From: Anaerosporomusa subterranea
GTDB lineage: Bacteria > Bacillota > Negativicutes > Sporomusales > Acetonemataceae
Assembly (NCBI RefSeq): GCF_001611555.1
Contig: NZ_LSGP01000026.1
Span: forward strand, 176,126 to 240,125
DNA: 64,000 bases
Direction of reading: 5' to 3'
The notes under the pieces were generated by a model, which worked only from the letters and a program-made list of their open reading frames with translations, did no database searches and was not told the origin of the DNA. Both the position numbers and the translations under genes were made by a program. Position 1 is the stretch's first letter; every line of letters begins with the position of its first letter. Positions 52,964 through 62,147 of this stretch are shown here, piece after piece.

Positions 52964-53131
52964 TCCCCCGTACCGCGAAGAATGGCTACCCTGGTGGCTT
53001 GATTGTCGGCGGTCTGCTTGGCCATCTGATTCCTGGAGAGTTGTTTCAATCTGCATATAAAGAGCAGGGACTGCATGCCAAAATCTGTCCCGCTGATTAC
53101 CTGGTCGAGCCACGACGGAGGGTGAAATGTG

Positions 53132-53173
53132 AATAGAGCGACCCACGTTTTTATGCACGTGGGTCGCTCTATT
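53132..53173. other. Perfect 17-bp hairpin
   Basis: AATAGAGCGACCCACGT and its exact inverse complement are separated by 8 nt. There is no T-run on either strand, so this is not a standard terminator, although it may still stop transcription or be a processed structure. Confidence 0.6.
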
Positions 53174-53315
53174 GTGGGGAACGACAAGAAAGGACCTACT
53201 AGCACGAAAGGCGCGACGGAGAACTCTAGAATTTTGGTAAGACCGGAGTTAGCGATGCCAATCATTATCAACACAGTGCGAGAGGGACGATGCGCATCGA
53301 AAGCCCGAACAGGGA

Positions 53316-53672
53316 TTAGTGTCTAATAGAAAGGTAGGTCGCAAGGCCAAGGGTAGAGCCAACGACGAGACTGGTGATGAATCCCACACTAAGCATATTC
53401 GCTGGTAGAAAGAGAAAAGAGTAGCCGACAAGTCCAATCGCTATCCCCCAAAGGATATGGGCATACAACTTTTTCATTGTGTTGTTTATCAGACCTGTTA
53501 TCAACCCGATAGCAGTAGTGATGAAAACAATCGGAGACAAAACGACGTCCCAAATACAGCCGTTCCAGATTAGAAAATACCCTGCCATGATCATACCAAG
53601 AATAATACCAGTGATACTGCCGACAATAGACTTCTTCGTACAAAAGCCTCCTTTGCAAATATGAATTACCAT
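53316..53672 (-). CDS. Small membrane protein, 118 aa, start uncertain
   Basis: Three hydrophobic helices (IVGSITGIILGMIMAGYFLI, VVLSPIVFITTAIGLITG, and a C-terminal pair with SVGFITSLVVGSTLG). The only upstream ATG (53672) overlaps a TATACT -10 element and lacks a ribosome site, while AAAGGAGG lies inside the frame with no standard start codon after it. The real start is therefore unclear. Unrecognised family. Confidence 0.5.
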   Translation of the reverse strand: MVIHICKGGFCTKKSIVGSITGIILGMIMAGYFLIWNGCIWDVVLSPIVFITTAIGLITGLINNTMKKLYAHILWGIAIGLVGYSFLFLPANMLSVGFITSLVVGSTLGLATYLSIRH

Positions 53673-53899
53673 AGTATATAATATGCATGATCAAGATAGA
53701 TGCAATAGGCGGCTAGAATTGGCTAGCCGATTCCCTCTAGTCGATATTGGGATACGGCTCTCAAAGCGTTAACCGTTCGAATGACGGCGCACTGAAGGTG
53801 TTTTCGGCGAGGTAGCAGTGACATTCGGAGATTTTCTCATGCGCCAAGCCTTTAGGGAAGCACGACTTATAAACTGATTTTAACAGGAGGTGTAAGCCA

Positions 53900-54430
53900 A
53901 TGACTAAAAAATCAATAGTTGCTTTAGTCACGCTCTTTTTATTGGTGTTCTTTGCTAACATGGCTATGGCGAAGGATCATACTGATAATCCGATTGATAA
54001 AGCGTTTGCCCAAGATATTGGTGAGGCCATGAATACGATGGAGATGAATTATGTAACGGAAAAGTACATGGATGCCTGGAAGGCTGAAATGGACAATGCA
54101 GCTATTGTATTAAAGCAACGATATACGTTTGCCGAGGATAAAGCTCATATTGATAATTATGTAGCGGCTTATAAGAAAGTGGCCGACGCCGCAGCTTATC
54201 TGGAATGGCTTAACTGGTCTGATACGGAGGAGGCTCCTAACATCAGACATAGTGGAACAGGGGCCGCGAGTGCCAGTCTGTCAGCAAAAGCGAATATCTT
54301 TAAACAAGCAACGCTTAATTTGATAAATGCGTATCACGGTCAGTTAGGTGACGATCCATTTAAGTATTCCTATATTTACTCAGGCAAGGGTGCCGAATTG
54401 GCAAAAATAAGAGCACAGTATAGTCGATAA
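53900..54430 (+). CDS. Secreted/periplasmic helical protein of unknown function
   Basis: 176 aa. A clear signal peptide (residues 1-24, cleavage after AMA), then a hydrophilic, mostly helical domain with many Ala, Lys and Glu and no Cys. Contains a Trp-rich stretch (YLEWLNW) near residue 100 and a Gly/Ala/Ser linker (GTGAASASLSAKA). AGGAGGTGT gives a strong ribosome site. I do not recognise the family; it stands alone between two hairpins. Confidence 0.75.
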   Translation: MTKKSIVALVTLFLLVFFANMAMAKDHTDNPIDKAFAQDIGEAMNTMEMNYVTEKYMDAWKAEMDNAAIVLKQRYTFAEDKAHIDNYVAAYKKVADAAAYLEWLNWSDTEEAPNIRHSGTGAASASLSAKANIFKQATLNLINAYHGQLGDDPFKYSYIYSGKGAELAKIRAQYSR

Positions 54431-54732
54431 CATGGTAGTATTTGTCAGGCAGTTCATTGGTCGATAAGGACCAATGAAGACTATCGATCTTGCCAAGAGA
54501 ATTAAGACTAAGCGATATATCATTGCATGCATTTCTGTGAGGGCTTATAATAATCAATGACTTGTTCGCGCTTTTTTGAAGGATCGGAGCTTACTGTAGA
54601 TAGTAGAGTAGGAACAATGCATAAAAGAAACGGAGCCGCCGTACTCGCAAAATCGGATGATGAATATGCTGTACAACGAGTACCTTACAGTACTTCAAAG
54701 CGGGATTTTCATAATAGGAGAGATAATAGACT
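54431..54732. other. 302-bp gap with a 10-bp hairpin
   Basis: TTCATTGGTC/GACCAATGAA (54453-54478) follows the secreted-protein gene and may end its transcript, although the tail is not T-rich. No gene is seen. The right half is A/T-rich and should hold the promoter of the iron transporter gene. Confidence 0.4.
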
Positions 54733-55848
54733 ATGAATCAGGATAGCAAACGATATCTGGAAAACTGGTACGATGAAAAGAACAGCGCCGCATTATATAC
54801 CAAATTAGCAGAGCATGAGCAAGATTCCCGTTTGTCTGAGGTTTACCGGCGTTTGGCGGCGACAGAGGAGACGCACGCTGAAGGCTGGGCGAAAAAGCTT
54901 CAGCAGGCTGGGGGAAGTGTGCCTACATTCACTCCCACTTGGCGCACGAGAACCTTGGCATGGCTGGCGTCGAAGTTTGGAGTGGAAGCCGTATTGCCGA
55001 CGCTTGCCGCGACTGAAAAAGCAAACTCGAATGGTTACGCCTCTCAACCTGACGCTGCCGCTCTGGTACCGGTGGAACGTTCGCATGCTATGCTGTTACA
55101 GCAGATGAGTAAAACTTCAGGCGGAGTCGCCGGAGACGTGCTGGCCAAAATGGAGGGAAGACACCGCTCAGCCGGCGGCAATGCCCTACGAGCCGCTGTG
55201 CTGGGAGCGAGTGATGGATTAGTATCAAACTTCAATTTGGTGATGGGTGTGGCGGGAGCTTCCTTGTCAAATTCTGGAATTCTACTAACCGGCTTCGCAG
55301 GGTTGTTGGCAGGCGCCATTTCGATGGCTCTCGGTGAGTGGATTTCGGTACAGAGCTCACGCGAATTGTATGAGCGGCAAATCGCTACAGAAAAAGAGGA
55401 GATTGCCACCGCTCCAGAGGAAGAGATTGAAGAACTAGCGTTAATATACCAGGCTCGTGGACTTGATGAGACATCCGCCCGTTCCATTGCGCAAGCACTG
55501 ATGGCAAATCCTGAGACCGCTTTGGATACTCTGGCTCGTGATGAGCTAGGCATAAACCCGGAAGACTTAGGCGGCTCTGCCTGGGAGGCGGCTATTACCT
55601 CCTTCTTGTTGTTTGCGGCGGGGGCCATCATTCCGATTATTCCGTATCTCTTTAGTGAAGGAATGTTTGCTGTTATAGTGAGCGCGGCTCTATCAGCAGT
55701 TGGCCTGTTCGTTATCGGTGCAGCAATCACTCTGTTCACTGGTAAACCGGTATTTAGCTCAGGGATGAGACAGGTTCTGTTCGGACTCGCAGCGGCAGCA
55801 GTAACTTATCTGATCGGACATCTGATCGGGGTGAACATCGCGGGGTAG
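54733..55848 (+). CDS. Ferritin-like/VIT1 membrane protein (Er-VIT type iron/manganese transporter)
   Basis: 371 aa. Residues 1-140 form a ferritin-like (erythrin) domain with paired Glu/His ligands (KNSAALYTKLAEHE, RRLAATEETHAEGW), and the C-terminal ~220 residues are a VIT1/CCC1 transporter with five helices (ASDGLVSNFNLVMGVAGA, AGAISMALGEWISVQSS, and a cytoplasmic Glu-rich loop). In the MbfA group the ferritin-like domain senses or binds iron and the VIT part exports it. ATG with GGAGAGA upstream; a terminator follows. Confidence 0.9.
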   Translation: MNQDSKRYLENWYDEKNSAALYTKLAEHEQDSRLSEVYRRLAATEETHAEGWAKKLQQAGGSVPTFTPTWRTRTLAWLASKFGVEAVLPTLAATEKANSNGYASQPDAAALVPVERSHAMLLQQMSKTSGGVAGDVLAKMEGRHRSAGGNALRAAVLGASDGLVSNFNLVMGVAGASLSNSGILLTGFAGLLAGAISMALGEWISVQSSRELYERQIATEKEEIATAPEEEIEELALIYQARGLDETSARSIAQALMANPETALDTLARDELGINPEDLGGSAWEAAITSFLLFAAGAIIPIIPYLFSEGMFAVIVSAALSAVGLFVIGAAITLFTGKPVFSSGMRQVLFGLAAAAVTYLIGHLIGVNIAG

Positions 55849-55957
55849 CTTGTGTGACTTTTTTTCGTGATACGACAATTATGTTTTTGTAGCGTCAACC
55901 CTGGAAAGATGAGTCGACTACCAACAATTATTGTTAAGTTATAAGTCAACTCGTAAA

Positions 55958-55996
55958 GAAGGGACCTGTCTCGTGGCAAGTCCCTTCGTTTTTTTA
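55958..55996 (+). terminator. Terminator of the Er-VIT gene
   Basis: GAAGGGAC and GTCCCTTC separated by a 14-nt loop, with a run of seven T after. Confidence 0.85.
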
Positions 55997-56072
55997 ATTA
56001 ATAGAAAATCGGATGGAATGGAATTACTGTCCGGAGTAACACTAGAATAGGAATGAACGACGGAGGGATAAC

Positions 56073-56258
56073 ATGGATAGAAACATTGAAGGAATTAAAG
56101 TTAGTGCAGATGACTCATTAACTCCCGCAGAGGTAGAAGCTACCGTGCGCGCAGAGAAGGTGTTCTGGCAAGCCCAAAACAAACAGATCGAATCCATCGA
56201 GGTCTTTTTGGCAGATGAAGACATTCTAGTCCGCGTGAAAGAAAAAATAGAACACTAA
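56073..56258 (+). CDS. Small acidic protein of unknown function, 61 aa
   Basis: ATG follows GGAGGG by 8 nt, a strong ribosome site. The product is hydrophilic and acidic (SADDSLTPAEVEATVRAEKV, ending VRVKEKIEH) with an amphipathic middle and no Cys. It lies between a terminator and a 13-bp hairpin, so it is a single-gene unit. I do not recognise it. Confidence 0.6.
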   Translation: MDRNIEGIKVSADDSLTPAEVEATVRAEKVFWQAQNKQIESIEVFLADEDILVRVKEKIEH

Positions 56259-56307
56259 GGCAGAGTTGGTAACCAAGGGCAGCATTAAAAATGATATTAT
56301 TCTTTCA

Positions 56308-56343
56308 GGAGAGGGAGTGACCGACATGGCCACTCCCTCTCCT
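56308..56343. terminator. 13-bp hairpin between convergent genes
   Basis: AGGAGAGGGAGTG and its exact inverse complement around a 10-nt loop. No U-run on either side, but its location between the 61-aa gene and the peroxiredoxin gene suggests shared termination. Confidence 0.6.
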
Positions 56344-56357
56344 ATTCGGTCGTTCTC

Positions 56358-56957
56358 CTAAATTGTTCCGGCTTTGCTGAAGTCCCGTTTTAACCCCGGC
56401 ATACCTGGTTGCCAACCGGCGGGAGCTCCTTCGCCAGTTAATTCGCCATATTGAATGCCGGCCAATGTTCGGAGGATTTCCTCTACACTTCGCCCGACTT
56501 CTCTAGGATAAACGGAGTAGTAACGGACTCGCCCCAGAGGGTCAATAATGAATGTAGATCGGTAAAATGCCCCTGTCTTGGGATCCCATACCCCGTAGGA
56601 TCGGCCGATTGCTCCACTGCGGTCAGACAGTAAAGGATATTGTACTGTGGCAGCGCTTGGTGATACTTCAGCAAAGACTTTATGTGAGTACACGCTGTCA
56701 GTGCTGATTGCTAGGGGGTAAGCGCCGAGCCTTAAAAAATCTCGATAGTGGGCGGCAACTGCCGCCAACTCAGTCGGTCAGACAAAGGTGAAGTCGCTGG
56801 AATAAAAGAATAGGACTGCCCATTTGCTGCGGCATTCATTTAAGCAAACTTCAATCTGTTCACCGCGATAATATGCGGGTGCGCAGAACTCGGGCGCCAT
56901 TTCCTCCAGCCGAAAACAGTGGCGATCCTCTGGCAGATCGGTTTTACAGGCATTCAT
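56358..56957 (-). CDS. Peroxiredoxin with UGA at the catalytic Cys codon (selenocysteine PrxU-like)
   Basis: 200 codons including stop; 199 residues if UGA is read as Sec60. The frame reads ...SSDFTFV, UGA, PTELAAVAAHY..., exactly the FTFVCPTEL peroxidatic site of AhpC/Prx with Sec in place of Cys. The rest is a full Prx domain (STDSVYSHKVF, YPLLSDRSGAIGRSYGV, RSTFIIDPLGRVRY) and the C-terminal GEGAPAGWQPG where typical 2-Cys enzymes have VCPAxW: the resolving Cys is Ala. A SECIS-like hairpin lies 17 nt after the UGA. ATG 56957 follows GGGGAGG. Sec peroxiredoxins are known in anaerobes such as Eubacterium acidaminophilum; reading UGA as a pseudogene mutation would be a coincidence. Confidence 0.88.
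56747..56770 (-). promoter_or_regulatory. SECIS-like hairpin for selenocysteine insertion
   Basis: On the mRNA, GGCGGC-AGUU-GCCGCC forms a 6-bp stem with a GU-containing tetraloop, extended by AGU/ACU with one mismatch. The loop begins 17 nt after the UGA, within the 16-37 nt window used by bacterial SECIS elements, which need a GU in the loop. Confidence 0.8.
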
Positions 56958-57127
56958 GATCAACTAACCTCCCCTCACTTCTTGTTATATGGTATGGTTA
57001 GTTGTCAGATTATGTTACCATTGGTGCTAGTCTCTTGCCTGACATGCCCGTGTATCGAGGGAGAAAAGAATCGGTAACTTCCTGTTGCAGCCCCTAATTT
57101 ATGCTAGGGAAGGACGATTCGTATTTG

Positions 57128-57745
57128 TCATTCGTGGTTTGTGAGATCTGAAAGTGGACTTTGCTTTTGTTTTGTCGATAGTATGTAGGCGATCGCCATG
57201 GCTAGGACGGAGCCATATAAAGACACAATAATATCTTTTTGCGCGTCCCAGATATCTCCCTGGGCGCCAAGGAACATAATCCCGAGTTCTGGGTTGGTCA
57301 ACTCGACCACCATTGCTTCAATGAATTCAAAAATGGCGCTAAACGCGACAATAAACAGCGGTGAGAAGATATACGACCACGGAACGGGAACCTTAGCAAT
57401 TCGGTCTAATAATTCTTTAAGCGGGTAAGCCAGTAACAAGCCGAATGAGAAATGCACTATTCGGTCATAGTGGTTGCGGCTAAAGTTCATTGTCTCTTTC
57501 AGCCAGTCGCCGAACGGAGTGAACGTATAGGCATAATGAGCGCCGATCGCGTGGAGGATCATGAATGCGGTAATCAGGATATACGATATGTCGGTAAATC
57601 GGAAATGCCGGTAGCTATACACAAGCAATGGCACTGACAAAAAGACCAAAAGATTGTCGAGAAACCAATCAGAACGATCAATAGGATCAATGGCTAGATA
57701 TAACCAAGTAATCAGAAAAATTCCGCATAACTTCTTTACCAGCAT
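57128..57745 (-). CDS. DUF2238 membrane protein (YjdF-like)
   Basis: 205 aa with five to six hydrophobic helices. The block HAIGAHYAYTFTPFGDW, RNHYDRIVHFSFGLLLAYPLKE and the acidic LGAQGDIWDAQKDI are typical of DUF2238. Function is unknown. AGGAGG precedes ATG 57745. It follows the PHB-depolymerase-like esterase by 11 bp, so the pair shares a transcript. Confidence 0.85.
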   Translation of the reverse strand: MLVKKLCGIFLITWLYLAIDPIDRSDWFLDNLLVFLSVPLLVYSYRHFRFTDISYILITAFMILHAIGAHYAYTFTPFGDWLKETMNFSRNHYDRIVHFSFGLLLAYPLKELLDRIAKVPVPWSYIFSPLFIVAFSAIFEFIEAMVVELTNPELGIMFLGAQGDIWDAQKDIIVSLYGSVLAMAIAYILSTKQKQSPLSDLTNHE

Positions 57746-57756
57746 CTAACGTCCTC

Positions 57757-58734
57757 CTAGCGGCTTTGAGCCCGCACTTGGGCAAAATATTGCCAGATTA
57801 CCTCAGTCGCCTGTAACGTGCCTGGGTCCTTTCCAATGAAGCTTTCCGGAAAAATGGCTTCGCCGCCTGGCCACATGTGCCCTAGACCTTCAATAATATA
57901 GACTCGGAACCAGTCATGGTTTTCCTTGACGGCGTGCAAAATTTTGACTCCTGGCTTGCCTGCTGTTGCCTTTAATCCTTGTGGGAAGCCATTGTACTTC
58001 GCCCAGCTTAGTATCGTGTTCATAAATGGCGGCTGTTCAAACGAACCCCAGGGAAGGTTGATTATGCCTCCGGCAAAGGGATTGAGAGGATCAGCCGTGC
58101 CAATAATCAAGATGGTTGGTATCGGGTTCCGGCTTAGCGGCGGGTTGGACGGCGGCCAATAATGCCCCGACACCGGCGCAATTGCCGCAAATCGACCAGG
58201 CAGTTCATCAGCGGCCCGGAACAACATCGAGGCTCCGCTTGAGAACCCGGTGATAAATACTGCTTTTTGGTCAATCGCATATGTTTTGGAAAGATCATCC
58301 AACATTAGCGAAAGGAATTTAACATCATCTATCTCTGGCAGCAAACCTTGTCCCCGATTCGAACCATCATTCCACAACTGTGGATTGGTTAGAAAGCTAG
58401 GATCGGCTTCTTGATTGATTCTCATGGCGTTCGGGAATACCACCAGAAAGCCTTCTCGTTCCGCTTTTTGATCCCACGCTGTTTCCCGAATAACTCCTTC
58501 GCCTGTGCCGCCCGCCCCATGGAGCATAACGACGACTGGTGCCGGATTTTTGCTGTTATAACCTGACGGTACATAAATGGCATAGGTGCGCTGTTTCCCA
58601 TCCGCCTGAATGGAATAAGTTTGAATATTGGCAGCGTTCACTGGGCTCACTCCCCAGCCATGTACTCCACTCGCCAACGTTCCAATAAAAATGGCAGTCA
58701 GGAAGATGGCTTTTACTATTCGATCTGTTAGCAT
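57757..58734 (-). CDS. Secreted PHB depolymerase/feruloyl-esterase-like hydrolase
   Basis: 325 aa. Signal peptide (~1-33), then an alpha/beta hydrolase of the LpqC/PHB depolymerase group: oxyanion VVVMLHGAGGTGEGV, nucleophile GFSSGASMLF, an Asp in GTADPLNPF and His in EGLGHMWPGG. It is periplasmic or exported and should cleave esters of polymers or aromatic acids. ATG 58734 with GAGGGGG ~13 nt upstream. Confidence 0.87.
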   Translation of the reverse strand: MLTDRIVKAIFLTAIFIGTLASGVHGWGVSPVNAANIQTYSIQADGKQRTYAIYVPSGYNSKNPAPVVVMLHGAGGTGEGVIRETAWDQKAEREGFLVVFPNAMRINQEADPSFLTNPQLWNDGSNRGQGLLPEIDDVKFLSLMLDDLSKTYAIDQKAVFITGFSSGASMLFRAADELPGRFAAIAPVSGHYWPPSNPPLSRNPIPTILIIGTADPLNPFAGGIINLPWGSFEQPPFMNTILSWAKYNGFPQGLKATAGKPGVKILHAVKENHDWFRVYIIEGLGHMWPGGEAIFPESFIGKDPGTLQATEVIWQYFAQVRAQSR

Positions 58735-58962
58735 TGGCGTTGTCTTCCCCCTCTAATCCTCAGTATATAGGACTATAGTTCCTGCAATTTTCTTGCTTTC
58801 CTGCACTCCTACAAAAAAAAGTGAGCCTTTCAGTTATGCCAGTTAAAGATAAAAAAGGGTTTTTGTGGTAAATAGCGAATCGGTTAATCGTTGCAAGATT
58901 GAAGAAATCAGTAGCTCAGAGCCAAGATAAAGTAAGTAGTTAGTAAGAGGGGGGCGAAACGG

Positions 58963-60078
58963 ATGATTATTGGTGTGGCAAAGGAAATTAAAAACAATGA
59001 GAATAGGGTTGCGCTGACGCCTGCAGGTACGGAAACATTGAAAAGGGCAGGGCATACTGTGCTTGTTGAACAAAGCGCCGGTAACGGTAGCGGCTTTTCT
59101 GATGAAAGCTATATAAAAGCTGGGGCGCAAATTTTCGCTGATAAGAAAGCACTGTTCGACCAGTCTGAAATGATTATAAAAGTAAAAGAACCATTAGCTC
59201 CGGAGTATGAGCTGTTCCATGAAGGCCAAATTTTATTTACCTACCTGCATTTGGCACCCGAGCCAGAACTGACTAAAGCTTTGCTGGAAAAGAAAGTAAT
59301 TGGCATTGCTTATGAAACCATTGAACGTAACCATACGCTGCCACTTTTACTCCCCATGAGTGAGGTGGCGGGACGTATGGCAGTGCAGGTTGGAGCGCAC
59401 TGTCTGGAAAAGCCGTTTGGTGGTAAAGGGATCTTATTAGGCGGCGTCCCTGGTGTTGAATCAGCCCAGGTAGTCATTGTCGGCGGTGGCATCGTTGGTA
59501 CTAATGCCGCCAAGATGGCTGTCGGCATGGGCGCGCGGGTAGCGGTTCTAGATAAATCGGTTGAACGGCTGGAATATCTTGATGATATTTTCGGCGGGCG
59601 GGTAACAACTGTCATGTCCAATAGCTATAATATTGCCAATTGGGTAAAGAAAGCCGATCTTCTTATTGGTTCTGTGCTGCTTCCTGGAGAAAAAGCTCCC
59701 AAATTGGTTACCGAGGAAATGGTTAAATCCATGGAACCCGGCTCAGTTATTGTTGACGTTGCTATTGACCAAGGTGGTTCAGTCGAAACCATTGACCGCG
59801 TAACCACTCATAGTGACCCCACTTATGTTAAATATGGCGTTGTTCACTATTCAGTTGCCAATATGCCTGGTGCAGTTGCCCGCACATCCACCTTGGCGCT
59901 GACCAATGCCACCATTGAATATGCTCTGCAAATCGCCAATAAGGGATGGAAGGCCGCTCTTAAGGCTGATCCTGGTTTGGCCAAGGGACTCAACGTCTGT
60001 GACGGCAAGGTTACCTTTAAAGGCGTTGCTGACGCGCATAAATTGGCATTTACACCGGTCGAAGAGGTATTGGTTTAG
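58963..60078 (+). CDS. ald: Alanine dehydrogenase
   Basis: 371 aa, the usual Ald length. The N-terminal [19 protein letters not shown] (substrate Arg and Lys), catalytic His in [13 protein letters not shown] site [16 protein letters not shown], and [24 protein letters not shown] match closely. It interconverts alanine and pyruvate + NH3 with NAD. ATG with AGAGGGGGG upstream. The divergent-facing YkvI-like transporter next to it may move the substrate, an inference. Confidence 0.95.
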   Translation: MIIGVAKEIKNNENRVALTPAGTETLKRAGHTVLVEQSAGNGSGFSDESYIKAGAQIFADKKALFDQSEMIIKVKEPLAPEYELFHEGQILFTYLHLAPEPELTKALLEKKVIGIAYETIERNHTLPLLLPMSEVAGRMAVQVGAHCLEKPFGGKGILLGGVPGVESAQVVIVGGGIVGTNAAKMAVGMGARVAVLDKSVERLEYLDDIFGGRVTTVMSNSYNIANWVKKADLLIGSVLLPGEKAPKLVTEEMVKSMEPGSVIVDVAIDQGGSVETIDRVTTHSDPTYVKYGVVHYSVANMPGAVARTSTLALTNATIEYALQIANKGWKAALKADPGLAKGLNVCDGKVTFKGVADAHKLAFTPVEEVLV

Positions 60079-60115
60079 AAAAACCGTGCGCGGTCTTTGA
60101 AGTACAACAGGGTGC

Positions 60116-60245
60116 GATTCCACAGAGGGCACAGAGGTAAAAAGAGGACACAGAGGTAAACATTTTTTTGAGCCAGCAAGCTGGCAGGGAATATCTTTCT
60201 CACTCTCTGTGTCCTCTGTGTGCCCTCCTTTACCTCTGTGGGATC
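60116..60245. repeat. Palindromic CACAGAGG-type repeat
   Basis: GATTCCACAGAGGGCACAGAG on the left mirrors CTCTGTGTGCCCTCC and CTCTGTGGGATC on the right, with an inner GCCAGC/GCTGGC stem. Short CACAGAGG units are repeated three times in the left arm. No gene is present. Confidence 0.75.
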
Positions 60246-60295
60246 GTTCTTCCGATACTTTATTGGGGAAATCTCACTAAACCTTCTATAACCTT

Positions 60296-60356
60296 AAAAA
60301 AATTACAGCCTGTAAATCCTGCTGCTTGGGCCGGATAGTACAGGCTGTAATTTTTA
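60296..60356. terminator. Bidirectional terminator between ald and the YkvI-like gene
   Basis: AATTACAGCCTGTA and TACAGGCTGTAATT frame a 24-nt loop with A- and T-runs outside, between convergent genes. Confidence 0.82.
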
Positions 60357-60367
60357 GTTAATTAAAC

Positions 60368-61528
60368 CTAATTGTTTCTTAGGGCCATTTCATCAATTCC
60401 TTGCTGCTTGCGCAATGCAGCATTTTTTCTGATTTTCATCGTGCCAATGGTAAGTTCAGGGATTACCACAAAGAATAGTCCAACATAACCAAGTGCCCCA
60501 TATCCTTTAACAACCAAGGTTGTTAATCCAAGCACGGAAACACCGGTGCAAACTATCATGGTAACAGCCGAAATAGTAGCTCTACGCACTCTTAGGCTTA
60601 CAATCATATCTTTTAGCATCTGTATATTTTCAAAGCGTGCGACAATGGAGAATGTAACAGATACTGCCGTGCCGATCAAAGCAACGAACAACAATACGCT
60701 ATATACGATTTTTAGCCAAGGCAAACCTAGCTGTGTTGTGACATAATATACAGGAAGGGACTCTTTTAAAATCTCAGGGGCGTAGCCGAGTAACATAATA
60801 GAAACAATCGCTAGAAAACCGCCGTTTAGAAACAAGCCAAACAGTCCAAACAGATTGCATTCCCTGGTAGTTTTGATCTTGTGAGAAGTCGAAATGATCG
60901 GTACAACTGCAAGTGCCTGAAAGCCAATATATATCAGCATGCTCCATAGAGCACTCCAAATGCTGGTATCAAAAGTCGTTTGTGTAGCAAAGATACGGGT
61001 GAGATTAGGAGCGGATTGCAGACCGAGGTAACAGAGTAAGCTTAAGACCGCAATGAGAAAATACGTCTTATACCTTAAGACTCGAATAATCAGCTCGGCT
61101 CCAAAGATGGTCAGAACGATTAATATACCCCCCATGCTGGCAATGCCGATACCATAAGGAATGCCGAGGGTGCTTTGCAGCAGTGATCCAGCGCCTGCTA
61201 TCGCAGTACTCACGGCAACCAAAGTCAAAAGGATACAACCAATCTCAAATACTAAAGAAAAGTACTTTTCATAAGGATGGTATAAGGCATCAGCAAAACT
61301 TCTATAATCATGAGCTTTATAATCTTTAGCAATAACTAAGGCGTTTCTATAGGACCACGCTAGAATCGCCATGCTGATTACGGTAAAAAAAATAGAATAC
61401 CAGCCATATTTTACAAAATAGTTCACTTCCTGGTTGCCAGTGGCAAAGCCTACGCCACAATGAGTTGCAAACCAAACGGCAGCCATCGCAAATGATGTGC
61501 CCACAACACCGGTCTTTTGGTCATCCAT
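60368..61528 (-). CDS. YkvI-like membrane transporter
   Basis: 386 aa, ten or more membrane helices. The N-terminus has AVWFATHCGVGFATGNQEVNYF, similar to the unwound TM1 of LeuT/APC-type carriers, and a GSLLQSTLGIPYG segment. Members are uncharacterised transporters of amino acids or similar solutes. ATG 61528 is chosen over TTG 61534 because GGAGG lies 9 nt upstream. Confidence 0.8.
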   Translation of the reverse strand: MDDQKTGVVGTSFAMAAVWFATHCGVGFATGNQEVNYFVKYGWYSIFFTVISMAILAWSYRNALVIAKDYKAHDYRSFADALYHPYEKYFSLVFEIGCILLTLVAVSTAIAGAGSLLQSTLGIPYGIGIASMGGILIVLTIFGAELIIRVLRYKTYFLIAVLSLLCYLGLQSAPNLTRIFATQTTFDTSIWSALWSMLIYIGFQALAVVPIISTSHKIKTTRECNLFGLFGLFLNGGFLAIVSIMLLGYAPEILKESLPVYYVTTQLGLPWLKIVYSVLLFVALIGTAVSVTFSIVARFENIQMLKDMIVSLRVRRATISAVTMIVCTGVSVLGLTTLVVKGYGALGYVGLFFVVIPELTIGTMKIRKNAALRKQQGIDEMALRNN

Positions 61529-61774
61529 ATCCAATTTCCTCCAATATTAAATGTGTTTCTAAATACGCATTCGCATAAAATTCGGCACAGAGCTACATAA
61601 CACCTCCTACTTAGAGAAAAGAATTCTCTTATCAGGTGGTTAGCGGTGAATGATTCAGCCGGACGTTTAGAGTCCAACTGGATCAAGTTTTTTTATTTTG
61701 TCACCTAGCGCGTTCTTTCACCATACAATGCATCATGATAGGCTAGTTAATTGCTTATCAAAGGGGGTGTACTT

Positions 61775-61891
61775 ATGGGTCGCTTTGGTGGCTTTGGTGG
61801 CTGCGGAAGCGGATTTGGTGGTGGAATTATCATCATCATCATCATACTGCTTCTGTTTTTCGGCTTTAATGACAACGAATTCACGAGCTGA
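61775..61891 (+). CDS. Tiny Gly-rich membrane protein (YjcZ-like), 38 aa
   Basis: GRFGGFGGCGSGFGGG followed by seven Ile and a hydrophobic stretch LLLFFGF, then an acidic tail. It has AAAGGGGGTG before ATG. Glycine-rich plus one helix resembles small YjcZ-type sporulation proteins; the match is by pattern only. A terminator follows. Confidence 0.65.
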   Translation: MGRFGGFGGCGSGFGGGIIIIIIILLLFFGFNDNEFTS

Positions 61892-61959
61892 TGATTCCAT
61901 GTCGCAAGGATAATCCAAACCGCATCTAGTTTTTCTAGTCTACAATTACCTCCTTTATT

Positions 61960-61994
61960 AAAATGCCCTCATGCTAGGGCATTTTAATTTTTTT
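61960..61994 (+). terminator. Terminator of the tiny Gly-rich gene
   Basis: AAAATGCCCT and AGGGCATTTT with a 6-nt loop and a T7 tail. Confidence 0.9.
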
Positions 61995-62147
61995 GGAAGA
62001 GTTGGTGCAGCAGAATATAAAAGATACCCTTGCGCATTTTTTGCGAGAATAAAAATCCTGCTTAAGTGGTAATTCAATGAAGGAAGCATTAACAATTATG
62101 TAGAAAATAGATGTACGCAATGAATTTGCCAGTGAGGAGATATTACG

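Noticed and set aside
52964..53136. Forward frame with GGLIVGGLLGHLIPGELF
   Set aside because: The frame overlaps the EamA gene out of phase and has no start or ribosome site of its own after it; it could be a gene fragment, but nothing supports that.
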